The notes below the pieces were generated by a model that saw only the letters and a program-made list of their open reading frames with translations, was not told the origin of the DNA and did not search any database. This document shows, in pieces, positions 1 through 4,547 of a DNA stretch of 6,830 bases; the first letter of the stretch is position 1; the number at the start of each line of letters is the position of its first letter. The DNA is taken from positions 1 to 6,830 of the forward strand of contig JAISQC010000110.1 of assembly GCA_031274465.1 (NCBI GenBank). Reading direction: 5' to 3'. The stretch comes from Synergistaceae bacterium (GTDB taxonomy: Bacteria > Synergistota > Synergistia > Synergistales > Synergistaceae). The position numbers and the translations under genes were made by a program.

Positions 1-10
1 TGCTTCAATT

Positions 11-18
11 GCCGATAA
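11..18 (+). promoter_or_regulatory. possible -10 element (GCCGATAA, sigma28-like) before the DUF4145 gene
   Basis: GCCGATAA at 11-18 matches the sigma28 -10 consensus exactly, in the right orientation and about 50 nt before the GTG start. The matching TAAA element would lie upstream of the window, so it cannot be tested. The same bases also contain GATAAT, which could serve as a sigma70 -10. Confidence 0.25.
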
Positions 19-66
19 TATACACGAAGATATGCGCAAATCGTTTTTTCGGGAGGGCGGCCATCA

Positions 67-780
67 GTGAAAATCGATCAAGTGCACAAGTGCCCGTATT
101 GCGGCTATATGTACCAGGTGGTTTTGGGGCAGAATACATATTCCAATCTTTTCTCCGACCCGGGCGGGACCGTGGCGGTCCATTCGGTCATCTACGTCTG
201 CCCCCACATAGCTTGCGGGAAGGTCGAGGTCGCGGTCGATGCCGGCTCGCCGCCGCCTCGGAAGGGAAACTCCGAATCGGAGCGTCACAAGGCGCGATAC
301 GATCTCCCCAATGCGTTTTTTTCGTCCCGGCTGCTCCCGTCGGAAGCATGCGGGAAACAGGAGTTCAACGCCCCGGAGGTGCCGGAGGCGGTCTTTCGGG
401 ATTACGACGAGGCTTGCAGGCTCCTTCGCTGCAGCCCCTGCGCGTCCGCCACGTATTCCCGCAGGTGCCTTCAGGGGATGGTCAGGAAAAAATTCAAGCT
501 CAAGCCCGGAAAGTTCATGAACGAGATAAAAACACTTTCTTCTATGAACGGCGCCGCTAGACAGGAGGTCATTGACGCGCTGGAGCGCGCCCGAAAGATC
601 GGAAAGTTCAGGGCCATGCCTGACGATGACGTAAAGGTGCTGGTGGACGTCAGCTACGACGAGGCGAAACAGACCATAGACGTCATCGAGGCGCTGCTGC
701 TCGACTGGTTCATAGCCCCTGCCGAACAGGACAGGCGGATCGGCGCTCTGAAAGCCATACTTGAGGGCAAAAGCTCGTGA
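67..780 (+). CDS. DUF4145-like protein with N-terminal zinc ribbon
   Basis: A 237-residue protein starting at GTG 67, chosen because GGGAGGG at 51-57 lies 9 nt upstream. Two Cys pairs, CPYC (residues 9-12) and CPHIAC (45-50), look like a zinc ribbon. From about residue 112 the pattern DYDEA..., SRRCLQGMVRKKF, then ARKIGKF and DVSYDEAKQTIDVIEALLLDWF follows the DUF4145 layout: helical, with an SRRALE-like segment and a C-terminal helix pair. In that family the turn usually reads GN.GAH; here it is GKFRAMP, so the usual Asn and His are absent. No membrane segment or signal peptide is seen, so it is probably cytoplasmic. The family has no settled biochemical role and sometimes occurs beside restriction systems, which I do not see here. 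Its stop is 34 nt before the likely chromate-transporter ATG, so the three genes may be cotranscribed. Family assignment is from memory of the pattern; function unknown. Confidence 0.7.
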   Translation: MKIDQVHKCPYCGYMYQVVLGQNTYSNLFSDPGGTVAVHSVIYVCPHIACGKVEVAVDAGSPPPRKGNSESERHKARYDLPNAFFSSRLLPSEACGKQEFNAPEVPEAVFRDYDEACRLLRCSPCASATYSRRCLQGMVRKKFKLKPGKFMNEIKTLSSMNGAARQEVIDALERARKIGKFRAMPDDDVKVLVDVSYDEAKQTIDVIEALLLDWFIAPAEQDRRIGALKAILEGKSS

Positions 781-814
781 CAAAACCCAGATATTGCGGT
801 ACATTCACAAGACT

Positions 815-1366
815 ATGAGAGAGCTGTTTGAGGTGTATTCCGTTTTTTTCAGGATAGGCGCGCTCACCTTCGGCGGAGGGTACACGATGCTCCCACTGCT
901 TCAGGCGGAGATTGCCCGCAGCAGGAAATGGGTGGGCGAGGAGGATATAATCGACTATTATGCCATAAGCCAGAGCCTGCCCGGCATCGTGGCAGTCAAT
1001 AACGCGATGCTCATAGGCTATAGAAGGCGCGCGTCTGCCGGCCTCCTCGCGGCGGCCCTCGGCGTGGTGACGCCCTCTGTTGTGATAATTCTGATAATCG
1101 CCGCATTCATAAAAAATTTCCTGCATATCGGGGCCGTAGCGCACGCTTTCAACGGGATACGGGTAGCTGTGGCCGCGCTGATCGTGGGCACCGCGATCGA
1201 CATGGGGCGCAAGTGCCTCTCGGATTATCGCTGCATCGCCATATTCCTGGCGTCTTTGCTGATGTTCGCGCTTCCCGAAATATCTCCAATAGAAATATCC
1301 CCCATAGTGCCGGTGGTGGCTGGCGCGGCTGTCGGAGTCGCTTTGAAGCGCCGCTCGGGTTCGTGA
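815..1366 (+). CDS. chromate transporter (CHR family), first half-size subunit
   Basis: A 183-residue membrane protein of the chromate ion transporter (CHR) family. The hallmark GALTFGGGYTMLPLL lies at residues 15-29, SLPGI at 54-58 and GVVTPS at 83-88. Hydrophobic segments follow at about 88-100, 116-130 and 140-178. This is the short, single-domain CHR form, which normally occurs as adjacent pairs, as here. Members are credited with chromate efflux, but many short homologues have untested substrates. The start is ambiguous: the frame is open back to a TTG at 761 (201 residues), but ATG 815 gives the usual family N-terminus (M.ELF..FF.IG). Neither has a convincing Shine-Dalgarno, so translation may be coupled to the preceding gene. 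The stop TGA (1364-1366) shares its A with the next gene's ATG. Confidence 0.88.
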   Translation: MRELFEVYSVFFRIGALTFGGGYTMLPLLQAEIARSRKWVGEEDIIDYYAISQSLPGIVAVNNAMLIGYRRRASAGLLAAALGVVTPSVVIILIIAAFIKNFLHIGAVAHAFNGIRVAVAALIVGTAIDMGRKCLSDYRCIAIFLASLLMFALPEISPIEISPIVPVVAGAAVGVALKRRSGS

Positions 1367-1929
1367 TGGTCTATATTGCCCTCATCGCCGAATTTTTGAA
1401 AATAGGGCTGTTCTCTGTCGGCGGCGGGTTGGCCACGCTCCCGTTTTTATATAGGCTCACGGACAGATACGATTGGTTCACTCGCGAGATGCTGGTGGAT
1501 ATGATAGCGATTTCGGAGTCTACGCCAGGGCCGATAGGGATAAACATGGCGACTTATGCCGGTCATTCGGCAGGGGGCGTGGCCGGCGGCGTGCTCGCCA
1601 CTTTGGCCATCATAGCCCCCTCCGTGGCCATCGCGCTGATAATAACGAAAATATTGGACAAGTTCAGGGAAAATAGATACGTTAAGCGCGCTTTTTACGG
1701 CATCCGCCCGGCAGTCACCGCGCTTATAGCGACAGTGGCCATCGGGATAATGAAGATAACGATGCTCGACATCCCCGCTTACGAAAAGACGGGCGCTATA
1801 GCCGATATTTTCAGCTACAGGCAGATCGCGCTCTTTTTTGCCGTATCCTGTCTGATGAGGAAATACAAATTGCACCCCGTGTTTTACATAGGGGGCGCCG
1901 CCGCAGCCGGCGCAATTTTGGGCCTTTGA
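1366..1929 (+). CDS. chromate transporter (CHR family), second half-size subunit
   Basis: A 187-residue CHR-family membrane protein. GLFSVGGGLATLPFL at residues 14-28 and ISESTPGPIGINMATYAG at 49-66 are the two family signatures; the second is a textbook match to the STPGP..IN form. Membrane segments are visible at about 70-94, 114-130 and 164-186. ATG 1366 overlaps the previous stop by one base (TGATG), so the two proteins are expected to be made together, in a similar ratio, and probably form a heteromeric transporter. A GTG at 1363 is in frame directly before the ATG and cannot be excluded as the start. Substrate is inferred from the family only. The gene ends 13 bp from the convergent protease gene, and I see no GC-rich terminator hairpin in the gap. 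Confidence 0.88.
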   Translation: MVYIALIAEFLKIGLFSVGGGLATLPFLYRLTDRYDWFTREMLVDMIAISESTPGPIGINMATYAGHSAGGVAGGVLATLAIIAPSVAIALIITKILDKFRENRYVKRAFYGIRPAVTALIATVAIGIMKITMLDIPAYEKTGAIADIFSYRQIALFFAVSCLMRKYKLHPVFYIGGAAAAGAILGL

Positions 1930-1942
1930 GGATGATTTAAAG

Positions 1943-3061
1943 TCATTTGTAATAATCCGCCATCGGATGGCTTCCCCGTGCTTTGTTCAACACGTCCTGA
2001 AGGCTGTTCCTGAGCGCAGCGAGCGATTCCGTCCCCTCCGGCAGCTCTTTTTGCGCAGCTATCCTCTTTGCCTTTATGAAAAAAGCGGCATCGGGGCCGC
2101 CTTCGCCGTTCACCCTCATGTCGAACGGCACCGTCTCGAGCTGGAGATGCTCCCACAAGTCGGACGCGACGCGGCCGAAGAGATCCCTTGTCGGTTCGTC
2201 GTCCCTGCCCCTCCAGACCGGCTCTCCGTCAACGGCGAGCGATAAGGCGCCCTCATCGGCGATCTCCTCGACCGATGGGCGCAGGTTTCCGAGGGCATAT
2301 TTCCTGAATATGGGGACATCGTGATCGGTCAGATATTTTTCGGCCGCGGCTATACGCTCATCGACCTCCGGATGGGTCTGGTATATGCCGGGGTTTATCT
2401 CGGGGCGCTTCAAGCGCTCTTCTTTCAGCCTCTCTTGGAGCGTCAGCATGCCGACCGGGTTGTATCCGGCGCGCATGAGGGCGTCTATCCCCAGCGCGTC
2501 TGCCTCTTTTTCGATATCTATGCTGTATGCGCCCATCACCGCGACCTGCAGCACGTTCGCCGCTATCATGGCCGCGCCATTGCCTTTGCTGGCTATTGCC
2601 GCCGCGATTGCAAGCAGCGTCATCCGATTGTTTCTCGCCGATTGGATTATCACGTGTTTTTTGTCGGCGTGTACCATCTCGTGAGCGATGACCCCGGCCA
2701 GCTCGGCGTCGGTTCTCACGAAATCCAGCATTCCCGTGGTGACGTACATTTTGCCGCCGGCGAGGGCAAAGGCGTTCACCATCTTGTGGTCTAATATGCT
2801 GACGTCGTAATTAAGCCTTCGCTCCATCTGAGGGGCCAGCCTGCCGACTATGGTCTCCACTTTTGCCTTGTGTGCCGGATTTACGAGGATCGTCCAGTTT
2901 TTCTCTATTTCTGCGGAGACACGCTCGCTCAGTTTTATCTCTTGAGGGGTGGCCTCCGACGGTGCGGCGTCTTCAGAAACGGAAGGGGAGGCGGCATGTG
3001 CCGCCTCCCCTGAGGAAAACGCGAAAATCAGTACGGCAAGGCAAGCCGCCGCTCTGCCCAT
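1943..3061 (-). CDS. secreted M48-family zinc metalloprotease
   Basis: A 372-residue protein with a signal peptide: hydrophobic residues 4-15 and an AHA-A cleavage site near residue 23. The peptidase domain holds HEMVH at 127-131 (zinc ligands His127 and His131, catalytic Glu128), the third ligand in EKEAD at 184-188 (probably Glu184), and supporting motifs GGKMYVTTGML (102-112) and THPEVDERI (229-237). This is the M48 fold seen in BepA/LoiP-type periplasmic proteases. Members usually degrade misfolded or misassembled envelope proteins, so a periplasmic quality-control role is the likely inference. The final ~110 residues contain LAVDGEPVW and are not the TPR domain of BepA; I do not recognise them with certainty. 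ATG 3061 lies 5 nt after the flgN stop, with only a weak upstream SD, so coupling to flgN is likely. A perfect 13-bp inverted repeat lies in codons 17-26. Confidence 0.9.
   Translation of the reverse strand: MGRAAACLAVLIFAFSSGEAAHAASPSVSEDAAPSEATPQEIKLSERVSAEIEKNWTILVNPAHKAKVETIVGRLAPQMERRLNYDVSILDHKMVNAFALAGGKMYVTTGMLDFVRTDAELAGVIAHEMVHADKKHVIIQSARNNRMTLLAIAAAIASKGNGAAMIAANVLQVAVMGAYSIDIEKEADALGIDALMRAGYNPVGMLTLQERLKEERLKRPEINPGIYQTHPEVDERIAAAEKYLTDHDVPIFRKYALGNLRPSVEEIADEGALSLAVDGEPVWRGRDDEPTRDLFGRVASDLWEHLQLETVPFDMRVNGEGGPDAAFFIKAKRIAAQKELPEGTESLAALRNSLQDVLNKARGSHPMADYYK
2984..3011. repeat. perfect 13-bp inverted repeat inside the M48 signal-peptide codons
   Basis: Arms at 2984-2996 (AGGGGAGGCGGCA) and 2999-3011 (TGCCGCCTCCCCT) are exact reverse complements with a 2-bp spacer. 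In mRNA this would be a 12-bp, mostly G-C stem with a 4-nt loop. No T-run follows on either strand, so it is not an intrinsic terminator. It starts about 50 nt into the protease reading frame. Confidence 0.9.
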
Positions 3062-3066
3062 CTCGC

Positions 3067-3528
3067 CTAAAAAGTGGCCATTCCTTGAGAATAGCCTCTC
3101 ATCGCTATGCGGTTGCGCCCCATTTTGAGCAGGGTCTCGCGCATTTCAGCGAGGTTCCCCTCGAGCGCCGCGCGAATCTCGCCCTCTCTGTCGAGAAGCT
3201 TTTGCCCCAGCTCGCGAATCTCGTTGATGTGGGTGACCACTTGGCTGCACCCCTTTTCGCCCACGCGGGCGGCGAGCGCGTTCCAGAAGACAGGGCCTTC
3301 TCTGCCGTCTGAAATGCCCAGATCGGACGAGAGGTTATTCCACTTCTCCAGCAGGGATTCTTGGCGCGATATAATGGATTGCTTCTGCCGGAGCACTTCC
3401 AGCAGGCCCTCCATATCCGAGTCCCGAACCCGAGCCTCCTCGTTGTCCACCAGAGCGTCGAGTGACTTGTACAGGCTTAACTCCTCCTGAACCAAGGCGT
3501 TCACCGTATCGAAAAAATCAGTAGGCAA
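3067..3528 (-). CDS. flgN: FlgN-like flagellar export chaperone
   Basis: A 153-residue, almost wholly helical and charged protein with the layout of FlgN. It has an N-terminal helix (FFDTVNALVQEELSLYKSL), a region rich in E, R and Q (LLEVLRQKQSIISRQESLL), a central REL...LLDREGEIR helix and a short tail RGYSQGM. FlgN chaperones the hook-filament junction proteins FlgK and FlgL to the flagellar export gate in the cytoplasm. An in-frame ATG at 3546 would add six residues, but nothing like an SD precedes it. TTG 3528 has GGGAGGG (complement of 3536-3542) 7 nt upstream, so I choose TTG. The gene then overlaps fliS by 11 nt and is followed after 5 nt by the protease gene. Its place directly behind fliS supports the call, since FlgN sequences are weakly conserved. 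Confidence 0.8.
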   Translation of the reverse strand: MPTDFFDTVNALVQEELSLYKSLDALVDNEEARVRDSDMEGLLEVLRQKQSIISRQESLLEKWNNLSSDLGISDGREGPVFWNALAARVGEKGCSQVVTHINEIRELGQKLLDREGEIRAALEGNLAEMRETLLKMGRNRIAMRGYSQGMATF

Positions 3529-3973
3529 AGTTGGTCCCTCCCGCATGTGGGGCCATCGCGGCGGTTTTTTTGCCCTTCACGGATTCCGCCTTCAGTTTCG
3601 CGATGGCTTCCACCCATGTCGCCTTCAGTTCCTCCATCATCACGCGAACGTTTCTTACCCGTTCGGCGTCATGCTTCACGTTGGCGTCCACGAGTTGATA
3701 GTACATAAAATCATAAAGCCGCATGAGAGAATCAGCGACCTCCCCCCCCTGTTCGAGGTCCAGAGTCACCATGAGCTCGCGCACGACCGACTGCGCCCTT
3801 TGCAGGTTCTCGTTGATCTGTTCCGCGTCACAGGCGCTGATGGCCTTTTCCGCAGCGGCGCAAGATCTTATCCCGATGTCGTATGTTATTATGAGCAACT
3901 GCTCCTTGGACGCCATCTGGATCTGATTGATCCTGTATGTGTCCTGAGCATGCTGCGCGAAACGCTCATCCAT
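3518..3973 (-). CDS. fliS: flagellar export chaperone FliS
   Basis: A 151-residue protein of normal FliS length with the family pattern throughout: NQIQMASKEQLLIITYD (16-32), an Ala-rich helix, INENLQRAQSVVRELMVTLD (53-72), the conserved EQGGEVADSLMRLYDFM (74-90) and a helix ending LKATWVEAI (116-124). FliS binds the C-terminus of flagellin in the cytoplasm, preventing early polymerisation and delivering it to the export gate. ATG 3973 is preceded by GGAGG (complement of 3983-3987) with 9-nt spacing. It is the first gene after a near-consensus sigma28 promoter, matching late-flagellar expression. fliS usually sits beside fliD; here it is followed by flgN. A run of eight G on the coding strand (3742-3749) encodes Gln75-Glu78. 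The C-terminal 20 residues (GKKTAAMAPHAGGTNFAY) look disordered. Confidence 0.93.
   Translation of the reverse strand: MDERFAQHAQDTYRINQIQMASKEQLLIITYDIGIRSCAAAEKAISACDAEQINENLQRAQSVVRELMVTLDLEQGGEVADSLMRLYDFMYYQLVDANVKHDAERVRNVRVMMEELKATWVEAIAKLKAESVKGKKTAAMAPHAGGTNFAY
3536..3542 (-). promoter_or_regulatory. ribosome binding site that sets the flgN TTG start
   Basis: GGGAGGG on the minus strand lies inside the 3' end of fliS, 7 nt before TTG 3526-3528. It overlaps codons that would be translated if the in-frame ATG at 3546 were used, which argues against that ATG. Confidence 0.65.
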
Positions 3974-4038
3974 CCATACCCGCCTCCATGCCTGAAATTC
4001 CTTCGTATGCTCGACGCACGCTCCAAGCTGTATCTTAA

Positions 4039-4066
4039 TTATCGGCGGAATTCGGCGTCGTGTTTA
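4039..4066 (-). promoter_or_regulatory. sigma28 (FliA-type) promoter for fliS-flgN-M48
   Basis: On the minus strand TAAA (complement of 4063-4066) is followed by 16 nt and GCCGATAA (complement of 4039-4046). The flagellar sigma28 consensus is TAAA-N15-GCCGATAA, so both boxes match exactly and the spacer is one base longer. Transcription would start near 4031, leaving a leader of about 58 nt before fliS. Confidence 0.75.
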
Positions 4067-4079
4067 CGCATGAATGCGG

Positions 4080-4100
4080 ATTTTTCAAAAAAAGAAAAAT
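4080..4100 (-). terminator. weak T-rich hairpin downstream of tRNA-Pro
   Basis: ATTTTTC and GAAAAAT form a perfect 7-bp inverted repeat around a loop of seven T on the minus strand, 14 bp after the tRNA-Pro CCA end. The stem is nearly all A-T, so termination would be weak. Some read-through into fliS is plausible. Confidence 0.35.
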
Positions 4101-4113
4101 TATGAGGATAAAT

Positions 4114-4191
4114 TGGTCGGGATGAGAGGATTTGAACCTCCGACACCCTGCACCCCATGCAGGTGCGCTAGCCAGGCTGCGCTACATCCCG
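4114..4191 (-). tRNA. tRNA-Pro, anticodon GGG
   Basis: The minus strand folds into a full cloverleaf. The acceptor stem CGGGATG/CATCCCG is perfect, the D arm is GCGC...GCGC, and the anticodon stem CCTGC/GCAGG encloses loop ATGGGGT with anticodon GGG. The T arm is GGAGG TTCAAAT CCTCT. The C1-G72 pair is typical of proline tRNA. The discriminator is A and CCA is encoded (complement of 4114-4116). Confidence 0.97.
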
Positions 4192-4201
4192 AAACGTCTG
4201 T

Positions 4202-4230
4202 ATTTTACATTCCTGCGGGCGGTTGGTCAA
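4202..4230 (-). promoter_or_regulatory. sigma70 promoter of tRNA-Pro
   Basis: On the minus strand TTGACC (complement of 4225-4230), a 17-nt spacer and TAAAAT (complement of 4202-4207). The -10 lies 10 nt before the mature tRNA end. The same architecture precedes tRNA-Lys in this window. Confidence 0.85.
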
Positions 4231-4457
4231 GGACATCGCCGATTTTCTATTGTTCGCCGAAAAGAACATTTAATCAACGGTTCCTTAGGGGAGATTTTAT
4301 ATTCCAGCCCGGTTCCCGCAGATTATTGTAACTTTTATATATTATTGAAAATAAACTAATTTCAATAATTTCATCGGAAAATGCGCATGACAAGCAAGCT
4401 ATTTTGCATTTATTGTTGGTTTATTCGAAATTACCTAATGTTTGAAGGGGGTGAGGC
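4231..4457 (+). other. AT-rich intergenic leader region upstream of nhaC
   Basis: Divergent spacer between the tRNA-Pro promoter and the nhaC leader ORF. No substantial gene is visible. It holds a 10-bp dyad at 4341-4369 and a weak sigma70 candidate, ATGACA (4387-4392), 18 nt, TATTGT (4411-4416). A structured leader RNA cannot be judged by eye. Confidence 0.4.
4341..4369. repeat. 10-bp inverted repeat, candidate operator before nhaC
   Basis: ATTATTGAAA (4341-4350) and TTTCAATAAT (4360-4369) are exact reverse complements around a 9-bp spacer. No T-run follows, and it lies just upstream of the weak promoter candidate, so a regulator-binding dyad is likelier than a terminator. Confidence 0.6.
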
Positions 4458-4541
4458 ATGAAAATTGACGCGGCATCGCAGCGAAGCGTTGGAGGAGGTC
4501 TTTTCGAGGGTTTATCTCCATTACAAAATTTAAAGGAGTGA
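4458..4541 (+). CDS. possible 27-residue leader peptide upstream of nhaC
   Basis: ATG 4458 is preceded by a strong ribosome site (GGGGGTGAGG, 4447-4456). It opens 27 codons beginning MKIDAASQRSVGGG and ending PLQNLKE, then stop TGA 4539-4541. The stop is 6 nt before the nhaC GTG, and the nhaC Shine-Dalgarno (AAAGGAG, 4532-4538) lies within the last codons, so ribosomes finishing this ORF would sit on the nhaC start. The peptide is not hydrophobic and has no clear run of regulatory codons. It may be a small protein, a translational coupling device or chance; the strong ribosome site and exact placement favour real translation. Confidence 0.45.
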   Translation: MKIDAASQRSVGGGLFEGLSPLQNLKE

Positions 4542-4547
4542 TCGGCA

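Noticed and set aside
64..804. 246-codon minus-strand frame opposite the DUF4145 gene
   Set aside because: The plus-strand frame has a good ribosome site, paired CxxC motifs and a DUF4145-like pattern; the opposite frame looks like a shadow.
843..849. Run of seven T in the first chromate-transporter gene (and another near 315)
   Set aside because: They encode ordinary Phe codons, and short T runs are common; there is no sign of a frame change.
1931..1946. AT-rich palindrome between the convergent genes as a bidirectional terminator
   Set aside because: The pairing is imperfect, has no proper loop and no G-C stem.
2321..2794. 157-codon plus-strand frame antisense to the M48 protease
   Set aside because: The minus-strand frame carries HEMVH and all other M48 motifs; the antisense frame has no family pattern.
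4228..4240. CAAGGACATCGCC, also found within tRNA-Glu near 6398
   Set aside because: A 13-base shared word is about what chance allows in a window this size; one copy is constrained tRNA sequence and neither end extends.
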